From contig NZ_VHQG01000001.1 in the NCBI RefSeq assembly GCF_006517435.1, positions 844,207 to 908,206 on the forward strand: a stretch of 64,000 nucleotides of DNA, given 5' to 3'. Positions 46,371-55,372 of this stretch are shown here, piece by piece. Each line of letters starts with the position of its first letter. Positions within the stretch are counted from its first letter, which is position 1. The translations under genes and the position numbers were made by a program. Below the pieces are notes generated by a model. The model worked only from the letters and a program-made list of their open reading frames with translations, searched no databases and had not been told where the DNA came from. The stretch is from Schumannella soli. GTDB lineage: Bacteria > Actinomycetota > Actinomycetes > Actinomycetales > Microbacteriaceae.

Positions 46371-47897
46371 ATGGCCCGCCCCGACCGCAGCCCCGCCCCG
46401 CGCGGAGGAGCCTCACCCGAACCGCGTCGCGGTCGCGGGCGCGGCGGCGTGAGCGGCGTGAGCGGCGCCGGGCGAGCGGGCGGCGCGGCGCGGCGCGGCG
46501 TGCGCGGGTCGGATGCGTCGGATGCCGCCGACGGAGGGCTCGCCCCCAGCGTCGAGCGCACCTACTCGGTCACCAGCACCGCGACCCGCTCGTCGACCGT
46601 CACGCGTGTCACGAGCACCCGCCTCGGCCGGGTCGACCGCGGCCGTCGCACCGCACGCCGGCTGGTCCGCGCGGTCGCCGGGCGCACCCGGCAGACGCTG
46701 CGCTGGCTCGGTGAGACCGTCACACCGGCGGGCTGGCTGCTCGCCGTCACGGTCGTGCTCGGCGCGGCCGCCGGACTCGCCTTCGGCTGGACGCTCGGCT
46801 GGATCGCCGCCGCCGCGGCCGCCGTGCTGCTGCTGCTCTGCGTGCCCTTCCTGCTCGCCGGCCACGAGTACCGCGCCCGGCTGGTGCTCGCGCGCGACCG
46901 CGTCGTCGCCGGAACCGCCGTCGACGCCGATCTGCGCGTGGCCAACGTGGGCCGCCGTCTCGCGCTGCCCGGCGTCGTCGACGTGCCGATCGGGCAGGGC
47001 CTCGTCGAAGCCCAGGTGCCGCTGCTCATGCCGGGCGCCCACCACGACGACCGGCTCACGATCTCGGCCCGCCGTCGCGGGGTCGTCGACGTCGGACCGC
47101 TCTCGGTGACCCGCGGCGACCCGATCGGCATCCTGCGCCGCACCGTGCAGTGGCCCGAGGTGCAGACGCTGCATGTGCACCCGGTGACCGCGGCGATCCC
47201 GTCGACGAGCGCGGGCGTCATCCGCGACCTCGAGGGCATGCCGACAACCGACATCGTCTCGGCCGACCTGAACTTCCACGCGATCCGCGAGTACCTGCCC
47301 GGCGACTCGCGCCGCAACGTGCACTGGAAGTCGACCGCGAAGACCGGCCGGCTCATGGTCAAGCAGTACGAAGAGACCCGTAACGCCCGCATGGCGGTCG
47401 TGATCGGCGTGGATGCGCACCGCGAGTACGCCGGCGAGGACGAGTTCGAGCTCGCCATCAGCGTCGCCGCGTCGCTCGGGCTGCAGGCCCTGCGCGACGG
47501 CCGCGACCTCATCGTGACCACGAGCGCCGACGACTACGGTGCGACCCGCGGGTCGTCGGTCGCGCTGCGTCAGCTCTCCACCCGTTCGCCGCAGACGCTG
47601 CTCGACGGCTTCGCCGAGGTCGAAGGCGGCGAGACCACGAGCGCCCTCGAGGACGTCGCCCGACTGACCGCGCAGCGGCACGACCTGCTCTCGATCGTCT
47701 TCATCGTGACCGGGTCGCAGCTCACCCTCGACGAGCTGCGCGCGGTCGCGCATCCCTTCGACGACAGCCAGCCGGTCGTCGTGCGCTGCGAGGAGAACGC
47801 GCAGCCGGCGCTGCGCCGGGCCGGGCGGATGCGCGTCATCACGGTCGGCGCGCTCGGCGACCTCGGCCAGATGATCGCCCGCGGGGCGCTCGCATGA
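46371..47897 (+). CDS. DUF58 membrane protein
   Basis: Partner of MoxR in many bacteria; function not known. The 508-residue product has a long, basic, Gly/Arg-rich N-terminus (about 1-115), two membrane helices (about 118-160) and the DUF58 domain with REYLPGDSRRNVHWKSTAK, the family signature, near residue 305-325. ATG 46371 is chosen four bases after the moxR stop. Its stop overlaps the next gene by 4 bp. Confidence 0.9.
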   Translation: MARPDRSPAPRGGASPEPRRGRGRGGVSGVSGAGRAGGAARRGVRGSDASDAADGGLAPSVERTYSVTSTATRSSTVTRVTSTRLGRVDRGRRTARRLVRAVAGRTRQTLRWLGETVTPAGWLLAVTVVLGAAAGLAFGWTLGWIAAAAAAVLLLLCVPFLLAGHEYRARLVLARDRVVAGTAVDADLRVANVGRRLALPGVVDVPIGQGLVEAQVPLLMPGAHHDDRLTISARRRGVVDVGPLSVTRGDPIGILRRTVQWPEVQTLHVHPVTAAIPSTSAGVIRDLEGMPTTDIVSADLNFHAIREYLPGDSRRNVHWKSTAKTGRLMVKQYEETRNARMAVVIGVDAHREYAGEDEFELAISVAASLGLQALRDGRDLIVTTSADDYGATRGSSVALRQLSTRSPQTLLDGFAEVEGGETTSALEDVARLTAQRHDLLSIVFIVTGSQLTLDELRAVAHPFDDSQPVVVRCEENAQPALRRAGRMRVITVGALGDLGQMIARGALA

Positions 47898-50545
47898 GCG
47901 GCGTGGGCGGTCAGGGTGTCGGACCCGGCGTCGGGCGGCCCGGCGCCGGCGGACCCGGCCCGATCCAGCCGCCGCCCGGATTCGGCGCGCCGTCGGGTCA
48001 GGTCGGCCCGGTTCCCGCGCCCGGTCCGAAGCCGGGGCCGCGCAAGCAGCCCCGCGGTCCCCGCCGCAACCGCCGCCGCGCCGAGTCACGCGCCGGCCTG
48101 CTGCAGCGCGCCGTCGCCGTCGCCTTCGTGCTGCTCGGCCTCGCGGTCGCGACGGCGCTCGCCTGGCCGATCTTCCAGACGCCGCGCCTCATCCTCGTCG
48201 CCGCCGTCGCCGGGGTGGTCGGCGCGGCCATCCCCCTCGTCGCCGGATGGCGCCGCTGGCCCGCGCTCGCCGGAATCTGCCTCGTCGCCCTCGCCTTCGT
48301 CGCGCTCGTCGTGCCGCTCGCGGTGCCCTCGGGTCTCGCCTCGCCGTCGGCGCTGCTCAACGGACTCCGCGACGGCATCGCCGGCATCGTGCTCGGCTGG
48401 AAGCAGCTGCTCACCCTCGAGCTGCCGCTGGGCGACTACCAGGCGGTGCTCGTGCCGTTCCTGCTCGTCGCGCTCGTCGGCACCGCCCTCGCGACCGCGC
48501 TGGCGACCGCGCCGGGCTCCCGGGCGATCGCGGCGGCGCCGGTCGTGCTGCTCATGTCGGTCTTCGGCATCGCGTTCGGCCCCACCTCGGGCGGCACGGG
48601 CATCGAGCTGCTCGGCACCCGGATCGGCGCGGTGCGCGAGATGGCGCTCGGCCTGGTCGCGCTCGCGCTGGCGCTGACCTGGCTCGTCGTGCGCGCCCGC
48701 CTCATCCGCCGGGCCGCGCTCGCCCGGGCCCGTGTCGACGCCGGCATCACGACCCGAGGGCGCTCGCCGATCGGCGCGCTCGTGCGGCGGCGGATGCTCG
48801 TCGTCGGCCTGCTCGGCGTCGCCCTCGTCGCCGGACTCGCCGTCACCCCCGCGCTCGCCGGAGTGACGCCGCGCTCGACGCTGCGCACCGGGGCCGAGCC
48901 GCAGTTGATCCTGCGCGCGCAGAGCACCCCGCTGTCGCAGTACCGCGGGGCGTTCACGGCCGACGCGTACTCCGAGCCGCTGTTCTCGGTGCGCGGGCTC
49001 GGGTCAGGTGGTGCCGGCAACGGCGCCGACGGCGCTGGAGGGACCGCGGGCGACCGCATCCGCCTCGCCGTGCTCGACTCGTGGACGGGCGCCGAGTTCC
49101 GCGTCGGCGACGACGAGCGCTTCACCCGCCTGCCCGGCGGGACCCCCGCAACCGGCTCGCGCCCCGTGACGATCACGATCGAGAAGGGCCTGGACGGGGT
49201 GTGGATGCCGCTGCCCGACGGCGTGCAGTCGGCGCCCGCCTTCGCGGGATCGCGGTCGACCGCCCTCGCCGACGGCTTCTACCTCGACCGCGACAGCGGA
49301 GCCGGCATCCAGATCGCGCCCTCGACCGCGGGCCGCGGAGTGCGCGACGGCGACAGCTACACCGTGCAGGTCGCGCCGAGCCGCGACGTCGAGCTCGGAG
49401 CCCCCGGTCGCTCGAGCCTGCTCGACACGGCCGCCTACCCGCAGCTGAACGCCTGGCTGAAAGCGCAGAAGCAGCCGCGCACCGCCGACGGCTACCGTGA
49501 GCTCGTCGAGCGCCTGCGCGAACGCGGATACCTGACGCACTCGCTCGACGACGACGCGGCGGCGAAGTCGTGGATCGCGGCGCTCTCGAAGCAGACCAGC
49601 TACAGCTTCCAGCCCGCCTACGCCGGCCACTCGGCCGCTCGCGTCGAGACCCTGTTCAAGCAGCTCGTCGACCAGCAGGACAGCGTCGGCGAGACCGCCG
49701 ACCCCGAGCTGCTCGTCGCGGCGCTCGGCGACGACGAGCAGTTCGCGACCGCCGCCGCGCTGCTCGGTCGGGCGCTCGGCTACGAGTCGCGCGTCGTCGT
49801 CGGCGTGCGGATGAGCGGCCTGAAGGGCAGCGGCGTCGGCACCTGCGACGGCACCTGCACCGGCAGCGATCTCGCCGCCTGGGTCGAGGTGCGCTCGCCC
49901 GGCGCCGCCGACTGGACCGTCATCGACGCCGAGCCGCAGTTCGAGAAGCTGCCCACGATCGTCACCACCGGCCGCCAGCTGCCGAAGAACGCGACCGTGC
50001 CCGAGCAGCCGAAGGTCGACACCGTGCGCCCGCCGACCGACCAGCACGACGAGAGCCGCAGCGGTCAGCGACCGGCCGATGACGGCGGGGGACTGCTCGG
50101 CGCGCTGCTGCCCTTCCTCAAGCCGATCGGGCTCGGCGCCGCGGCCCTGCTGCTGCTCGCCCTGCCCGCCCTCGTGCTGCTCGTCGCGAAGCGCCTGCGC
50201 CGCCGTGCCCGCCGGGGCGCCGCGGTGCCCGAGGTCGCCGTCGTCGGCGCCTGGGCCGAGCTGGTCGACACCTGGATCGACGGGGGAGTGGATGCCGGGC
50301 CCGGCACCCGCCGCGACCAGGCGGGCCGGCTCGGCTCGCCCCACGCATCCCGTCTCGCCGTGCTCGCCGATCACGCGGTGTTCGCCGAGCATCCCCCGAC
50401 CCGGCAGTCGGTCGCCGAGGCCTGGCGTCTGGTCGACGCCGAGCTGGCGCGGCGCACCGAGAGCCTCCGCTGGCGACACCGGCTGCGCGCCGCGGTGACG
50501 CCGGTGTCGTTCCTGCGCGCACTGAACGGCAGGATGGGCGCATGA
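47894..50545 (+). CDS. Transglutaminase-fold membrane protein lacking catalytic residues
   Basis: TgpA/DUF3488-like protein with about six N-terminal membrane helices (about 70-280), a large extracytoplasmic region, a transglutaminase-like core and a last membrane helix near 735-760, then a cytoplasmic tail; 883 residues in all. The core is recognisable from GDDEQFATAAALLGRAL, VVVGVR and AAWVEV. In active relatives the first motif is GxCExFA and the second HAWxEV. Here the Cys is Asp614 and the His is Ala662, while the Asp (D678 in WTVIDAEP) remains. I infer loss of peptidase/transglutaminase activity. It sits in a MoxR-DUF58-transglutaminase cluster, as is common. Confidence 0.85.
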   Translation: MSGVGGQGVGPGVGRPGAGGPGPIQPPPGFGAPSGQVGPVPAPGPKPGPRKQPRGPRRNRRRAESRAGLLQRAVAVAFVLLGLAVATALAWPIFQTPRLILVAAVAGVVGAAIPLVAGWRRWPALAGICLVALAFVALVVPLAVPSGLASPSALLNGLRDGIAGIVLGWKQLLTLELPLGDYQAVLVPFLLVALVGTALATALATAPGSRAIAAAPVVLLMSVFGIAFGPTSGGTGIELLGTRIGAVREMALGLVALALALTWLVVRARLIRRAALARARVDAGITTRGRSPIGALVRRRMLVVGLLGVALVAGLAVTPALAGVTPRSTLRTGAEPQLILRAQSTPLSQYRGAFTADAYSEPLFSVRGLGSGGAGNGADGAGGTAGDRIRLAVLDSWTGAEFRVGDDERFTRLPGGTPATGSRPVTITIEKGLDGVWMPLPDGVQSAPAFAGSRSTALADGFYLDRDSGAGIQIAPSTAGRGVRDGDSYTVQVAPSRDVELGAPGRSSLLDTAAYPQLNAWLKAQKQPRTADGYRELVERLRERGYLTHSLDDDAAAKSWIAALSKQTSYSFQPAYAGHSAARVETLFKQLVDQQDSVGETADPELLVAALGDDEQFATAAALLGRALGYESRVVVGVRMSGLKGSGVGTCDGTCTGSDLAAWVEVRSPGAADWTVIDAEPQFEKLPTIVTTGRQLPKNATVPEQPKVDTVRPPTDQHDESRSGQRPADDGGGLLGALLPFLKPIGLGAAALLLLALPALVLLVAKRLRRRARRGAAVPEVAVVGAWAELVDTWIDGGVDAGPGTRRDQAGRLGSPHASRLAVLADHAVFAEHPPTRQSVAEAWRLVDAELARRTESLRWRHRLRAAVTPVSFLRALNGRMGA

Positions 50546-52338
50546 GCTCCTCAGACGCGACCGGCATCGGCGTCATCGGCATCGTCGTCAGCCTGATCAG
50601 CGTGCTGATCTCGGTCGGCGTGTACGTCTGGCTCGGCCTCATGCTCTCGAAGCTGTTCCCGCACTTCGGCTCGGAGGCGTGGCGCGGGTGGGTTCCGGTG
50701 CTCAACGTGGCCGAGATCCTGCACATCGGCGGCTACAGCCGACTGCTCGTCCTGCTCTCGTTCGTGCCGGGCGGCAACATCGTCGTCGTGATCTTCACGG
50801 CGCTGTCGGCGCACAAGATCGACCAGCGCCTCGGCAAGCCGACCTGGTACGTGGTGCTCGCGCTCGTGCTCATGCCGCTGTGGGCCATGCTGCTGCTGCG
50901 CGGACTCGGCGGGCAGTCGGGCAGCGTCGCGGCGGGCGCCGGACAGCAGGCGTGGGCGGGACCGGGCTACGGTTCGGGCGCCGGTGTCGGCGGCGCCGCG
51001 GCTCCCGGCTCGGCGTCCGCGTCGGGCGGCTCGGTCGCGATCCCCGTGCCGATGACCGGCGCGGGGTCCGCCCCCGCGCCCGGATACGCGGGACACGATG
51101 CGTATGCGGGGTACGGGGCGCAGCCCGCGGGCGCTCCCGGCGCCGAATCGGCTCCCGGGTCGGCACCTGCTCCCGCCGCCTACGGCGACCCCTCCGGCTA
51201 TGGCGCGTACGGGCAGCAGCCCGCGTACGGTCAGCCGTCCGTCCCTGGCCAGCAGTCCGGCTACGGCCAGTCCTCCGTCGGCGATGCGGTGGATGCGGCG
51301 CTCGCGGCGGCAGCGGGGCACCCGGGCCAGCCGGGCGCGGTGTCGGCACCGGACTGGGGCCAGGCGACGACGGCTTCCGCGCCGGCAGCGCCGGCTCCGC
51401 TGATCGAGTCGCCCGGGTTCTCGGTCACGTCGTCGTCGGGTGCCGCGCCGTCGAGCGCCGCGCCGGTGGACGGCTCCATCGCGGCTCCCGCCGCCGACGG
51501 CGCCGGGAACTACGTCATCACTCCGCCGCCCGGCCTGGTGCCGCCGGCCGCGTCCGCAGCGCAGCAGCCGGTCGCCGACGAGCCGTCGTGGGCGACCCCT
51601 CCCCAGGCTCCCGTCGCGGGACCGCACGCGCCCGTCGCCGACCCGCAGCAGCCCGAGCCCGCATCTGCTGAGCCGGCGCCCGTCGCTGACCCGGGCCCGA
51701 GCCCGTGGTCGCGTCCGCCGGTCGTCACGGTCGACCCGCAGGCCGCGGTCGGCGGCGTCGGCTCGGCCGCGGGCATCGTCGCTCCGCCGGCGGCGGGCGC
51801 CGCGGTGGCATCGGGCGTCGATCCGCTCGGCCTCGGCCCCGTCCCCGGAGCCCCCGGCTCGGCCGCCGCTCCCGGCGTCGCCGATGAGGACGACGACGAC
51901 TTCGGCGCGACGATCGTCGTCGACCCGAGCGCGACCGTGCGCTGGGAGCTCTCCCTGGACGACGGCCCGACCTACCAGCTCATCGGCGGCACGGTCGTGC
52001 TCGGCCGCAAGCCCGCCGGAACCGACCCGAGCGTGCACTACCTCGCGGTGCGCGATGCGACCCGCACCCTGTCGAAGGTGCACGCGCGCCTCGACCGCGA
52101 AGGCGACACCTGGCGCATCCGCGACCTCGGCTCGACCAACGGCGTCCGCGTCATCGAGGCCGACGGCAGCGAGCATCCGGTGCCCGCCGGCGACGGCGTG
52201 CTGCTCGCCGGCCGGCGCTTCGTGCTCGGCCGCGTCGCGATGCACCTCGACCGCCTCGGCGGCGGCTCCGCGGCGGCCGAGGCGGCCGAGGCGGCGAGCC
52301 GTGTCGAATCCGAGTGGGACACCGAGGACCGCTCGTGA
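50542..52338 (+). CDS. FHA-domain membrane protein (DUF5684 N-terminus)
   Basis: Phosphothreonine-binding protein. The 598-residue product has three predicted helices in a DUF5684-like N-terminal domain (about 1-125), a long Gly/Ala/Pro/Tyr-rich disordered linker and a C-terminal FHA domain (about 470-565). The FHA signature is clear: VVLGRKPAG, then TLSKVHARLD and LGSTNGVRV. An acidic motif before it (DDDDFGATIVVDP) resembles threonine substrates of actinobacterial kinases. ATG 50542 overlaps the previous stop. Kinase upstream and PP2C downstream make a phosphosignalling unit. Confidence 0.88.
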   Translation: MSSSDATGIGVIGIVVSLISVLISVGVYVWLGLMLSKLFPHFGSEAWRGWVPVLNVAEILHIGGYSRLLVLLSFVPGGNIVVVIFTALSAHKIDQRLGKPTWYVVLALVLMPLWAMLLLRGLGGQSGSVAAGAGQQAWAGPGYGSGAGVGGAAAPGSASASGGSVAIPVPMTGAGSAPAPGYAGHDAYAGYGAQPAGAPGAESAPGSAPAPAAYGDPSGYGAYGQQPAYGQPSVPGQQSGYGQSSVGDAVDAALAAAAGHPGQPGAVSAPDWGQATTASAPAAPAPLIESPGFSVTSSSGAAPSSAAPVDGSIAAPAADGAGNYVITPPPGLVPPAASAAQQPVADEPSWATPPQAPVAGPHAPVADPQQPEPASAEPAPVADPGPSPWSRPPVVTVDPQAAVGGVGSAAGIVAPPAAGAAVASGVDPLGLGPVPGAPGSAAAPGVADEDDDDFGATIVVDPSATVRWELSLDDGPTYQLIGGTVVLGRKPAGTDPSVHYLAVRDATRTLSKVHARLDREGDTWRIRDLGSTNGVRVIEADGSEHPVPAGDGVLLAGRRFVLGRVAMHLDRLGGGSAAAEAAEAASRVESEWDTEDRS

Positions 52339-53138
52339 GCGCCCGCCTCGACCTCGTCGACCTCATGGTCTCGGGCCTCACCGACGTCGGGCTGAAGCGC
52401 ACCGCCAACGAGGACGCGGCACTCGCCGAGCGCCCGGTCTACCTGGTCGCCGACGGGATGGGCGGCTACGAGGCCGGCGACCGGGCGAGCGCGGCGGTCG
52501 TCGCGGCGTTCCGCATCGAGCTGTGCGGGCGCGGCGACGTGGACCCGGCCGGGGTGCGGCGGGCGCTGACCCGCGCCGAGAACGACGTCGCCGAGATCGC
52601 CACCACCACGAGCCGCGGCACCGGCAGCACCGTCACCGGCGTCGTGCTGCTCGAGCACGAGGGCGAGCCGCACTGGCTCATCGTCAACGTCGGCGACTCG
52701 CGCGTGTACCGGCTCTTCGGCTCCGAGCTCGAGCAGCTCACGGTCGACCACTCCCTGGCGCAGGCCCTCGTCGACTCCGGATCGCTGACCGCCGACGGCC
52801 GCCGCGACTTCGCGCACCGCAACGTGATCACCCGGGCCATCGGCGCCCCTGATTCGCGCGCCGACACCTGGCTCATGCCCGTCACGACGGGGGAGCGCCT
52901 GCTGATCTGCTCGGATGGGCTGCACGGCGAGCTCGAGGACGAGCAGATCCGCGCGATGCTGACGATGGCGGGACGTCCCGAGTCGGCGGCGGCGGCGCTG
53001 GTGGATGCGGCGAAGCGCGCCGGCGGCCGCGACAACATCACCGTGCTCGTCGTGGATGTGCGCGCGGGCGGCGCCGCCAGCACCGCCGACCGCACCGACT
53101 CGATCGAGCTCTCCGCGAGCGCGACGATCCCGATCTGA
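52335..53138 (+). CDS. PP2C-family protein phosphatase
   Basis: Metal-dependent Ser/Thr phosphatase expected to oppose the kinase at 38.1 kb. The 267-residue product has the PP2C motifs in order: VGLKRTANEDA, LVADGMGGYEAGDRAS (metal-binding Asp/Gly), GTGSTVTG, IVNVGDSRVYRL, LLICSDGLHGEL and GGRDNITVLVV. It is a bare catalytic domain with no membrane helix. GTG 52335 overlaps the FHA stop (GTGA). Confidence 0.92.
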   Translation: MSARLDLVDLMVSGLTDVGLKRTANEDAALAERPVYLVADGMGGYEAGDRASAAVVAAFRIELCGRGDVDPAGVRRALTRAENDVAEIATTTSRGTGSTVTGVVLLEHEGEPHWLIVNVGDSRVYRLFGSELEQLTVDHSLAQALVDSGSLTADGRRDFAHRNVITRAIGAPDSRADTWLMPVTTGERLLICSDGLHGELEDEQIRAMLTMAGRPESAAAALVDAAKRAGGRDNITVLVVDVRAGGAASTADRTDSIELSASATIPI

Positions 53139-53152
53139 GCGACGGCGACCCG

Positions 53153-53911
53153 ATGACCAGCGACGACGAGCGTCCGCGCACGGCGACCGGATCCCTCGAC
53201 CTGTCGAGCCTGATGGGCGATGCCGACGAGGGAGCGGCCGGATCGGCCGGACCGCAGGGCGTAGATGACGCCGACGAGCGCACGATCGCGATCGGGGCAC
53301 TCGACGAGGCCGACGAACGCACGCTGCTGGTGGGCGGAACCGTTGTCGGCGACGAGACGATCGTCGTGGATGCGGAGGAGACGATCGTCGCCGACCGCGG
53401 CTGGGGTGCGCCGGCTGTCGGCAGCACGCCCGGCGGCGCCGGGGTTCCCGGAGTCGGCGTCGCATCGCCCGACGCGCGCGGGGGCGCCCTCGCCGACCGA
53501 GCAGGCGGCTCGGGCGGCCTGGCCGCAGCATCCAGCGCAGCCGCAGCGGGAGCCGCCGCAGCCCCCGCCGCTTTCGCCGACCCGGGTCAGCTCGGCCCGC
53601 GTCGCGCCCGGCGCACGGCGGCGCAGCTCGCCCGCGTCGAGCTGCCCAGCGGACTCGTCGAGGCTCCCTCCGCCGCGGGCGCCGGGGTCGGCGCCCGCGA
53701 CGCCTACGTGCCGCGCCCGGTGCCGACGCCGCCGATCGTGCCCGAGCTGCCTCCCGGAATCGAGGCGACGCGCGCCGTCGCCCCGTCGATGCCCTCCGTG
53801 GCACGCTCGGCTCGGCGCGCCGGCCGCCTCGCGCTGATCCTCGCGGCTGCCGCCGTGGTCGTGACGATCGGCGGCCTCATCCTCATCGTCGCGGCCTTCC
53901 TCGCCCCCTGA
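53153..53911 (+). CDS. Tail-anchored protein with repeated Thr motifs
   Basis: I do not recognise a family. The 252-residue product has an acidic N-terminus in which similar motifs recur at about residues 42-80: ADERTIAIG, ADERTLLVG, GDETIVVDA and AEETIVADR. Each is an acidic-Thr-hydrophobic motif like those phosphorylated in GarA-type FHA ligands. A Gly/Ala-rich linker and one C-terminal membrane helix (about 224-250) follow, with nothing beyond it. Being last in the kinase-FHA-PP2C operon, it is a good candidate kinase substrate and FHA partner. ATG 53153 lies 14 bp after the PP2C stop. Confidence 0.7.
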   Translation: MTSDDERPRTATGSLDLSSLMGDADEGAAGSAGPQGVDDADERTIAIGALDEADERTLLVGGTVVGDETIVVDAEETIVADRGWGAPAVGSTPGGAGVPGVGVASPDARGGALADRAGGSGGLAAASSAAAAGAAAAPAAFADPGQLGPRRARRTAAQLARVELPSGLVEAPSAAGAGVGARDAYVPRPVPTPPIVPELPPGIEATRAVAPSMPSVARSARRAGRLALILAAAAVVVTIGGLILIVAAFLAP

Positions 53912-53933
53912 CCCGCCGGCATCCGCCCCGCGC

Positions 53934-55370
53934 TCAGACCCCGAACTCGTCGGGCGACTCCTCCGCGCGGCGTCGACGGCGGTAGTAGCCGAGCACGCCC
54001 ACGACGCCGAGCACCGCCGCCGCCGCGACCGCGCCGACGATCGAGATGGTCGTCGCGAGCGTGCTCGCCGGGTCGCTGTGGGCGAGCGCCAGGTCGCGCT
54101 GATCATCGGCGGGCGGGGATGCGGTGCCGCCGCCGAAAGCGCTCTCGGGTCCGCGCAGGGCGCCGCCGACCGCGAGCGTCATGGCGTCGTAGGGCTGCAC
54201 GACGCCCCATCCGATCGCGTCGTCGCGGCGGTCGGGGTCGGGCCGCACGGCGGTCGCCTCGAGCCGGTACTTCCACTGCGCCGGCGTCTCCTGCGGATGC
54301 GCGGCGGCGACGAGCGCGGCCGCGGCCGACACGTAGGCGGTCGAGAAGCTCGTGTGCGCCGCATCGCTCGAGTAGACGCAGTCGATGCCGTTGCTGGCCG
54401 AGGTGACGATGTTCTGCCCGGGCGCCGCGATCGAGACGTGCGGGCCGTTGACGCTGTTGCCGTCGGCCGCGCCCGCCGCGTCGACGGCGCCGCTGCCGAG
54501 CGCGCCCGGGTCTCCGGCCGGGTAGCGCGCCGCGCCGGACGCCTTCTCCTCGACCGACTGGCTGTTGTCGGCGTTGCCCGAACTCGCGACCACGAGGCTG
54601 CCGCGCGCGGTCGCGTAGGCCACCGCATCCCGCAGCTCGGGGGCGTCGGAGGCGCTGCTCAATGACACGTTGATGACCTGGGCGTTCGCGTCGGCGGCCA
54701 CGCGGATGCCTTCGGCGATGCGCGGGATCGTCGGGCCGTAGCCGGCCTTGCGCGCATCCTGCTCGGTCGTCGAGAACACCCGCACCGAGAGGATGCGGGC
54801 CTCGGGCGCGAGCCCCTGCACACCGGAGCCGTCGATCGTGCGGGCGGCGATCTGGCCGGCGATCGCGGTGCCGTGCCCGTCGAGGTCGGCGTAGCCGTTC
54901 TGCCCTGCGCCGTCGCCGACCAGGTCGACACCGCCGGCGAGCACGCCGGCGAGGTGCGGATTACGGGCGTCGACACCCGAGTCGACGACGGCGACGACGA
55001 CGCCCGTGCCGCGGCTCACGCCCCAGGCGAGTTCCGACTGCAGCTGGGCGAGCGCGGGAGGGGTCTGCGCGATGCGGGTACCGCCGTTGGCGGTGCAGTC
55101 GCTCGATCCCGAGTCGGCGTCGACGCTGACCCGGGCGCCGCTCGTCCCGATCGCGGTCGCGCCGGATCCCGCCGTGTCCGCGACGCCTCCGCTTCCCCCG
55201 GCCCCGCCGAGCAGCGCTAGCGCGAGCCCGGCGCCGAGCAGCCCCGCGCCCGCTCGTGCCGCGCGAGGTCGAGCTTCACCGGACCGGGTCCCGCCGGGTC
55301 GCTGAGCCCGCGGGGCCCGGCGGATCCGGCCGACCCCGTGGATGTGCGCGGCGCGCGCGGTGCCGAGCAC
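53934..55370 (-). CDS. mycP: Mycosin-like subtilisin protease (S8), copy 1
   Basis: Membrane-anchored subtilisin of the type VII secretion system. The 478-residue product has an N-terminal signal (GAGLLGAGLALALLGGAG), then the catalytic Asp in VVAVVDSGVD, His in LDGHGTAIAG and Ser in HTSFSTAYVSAAAALV. Gly, usual before the catalytic Thr-Ser, is His here. A C-terminal membrane helix and RRRRR end the protein. GTG 55370, two bases after the eccB stop, is chosen. It lies in an eccD-eccB-mycP operon, the standard partners. Confidence 0.87.
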   Translation of the reverse strand: MLGTARAAHIHGVGRIRRAPRAQRPGGTRSGEARPRAARAGAGLLGAGLALALLGGAGGSGGVADTAGSGATAIGTSGARVSVDADSGSSDCTANGGTRIAQTPPALAQLQSELAWGVSRGTGVVVAVVDSGVDARNPHLAGVLAGGVDLVGDGAGQNGYADLDGHGTAIAGQIAARTIDGSGVQGLAPEARILSVRVFSTTEQDARKAGYGPTIPRIAEGIRVAADANAQVINVSLSSASDAPELRDAVAYATARGSLVVASSGNADNSQSVEEKASGAARYPAGDPGALGSGAVDAAGAADGNSVNGPHVSIAAPGQNIVTSASNGIDCVYSSDAAHTSFSTAYVSAAAALVAAAHPQETPAQWKYRLEATAVRPDPDRRDDAIGWGVVQPYDAMTLAVGGALRGPESAFGGGTASPPADDQRDLALAHSDPASTLATTISIVGAVAAAAVLGVVGVLGYYRRRRRAEESPDEFGV

Positions 55371-55372
55371 GG

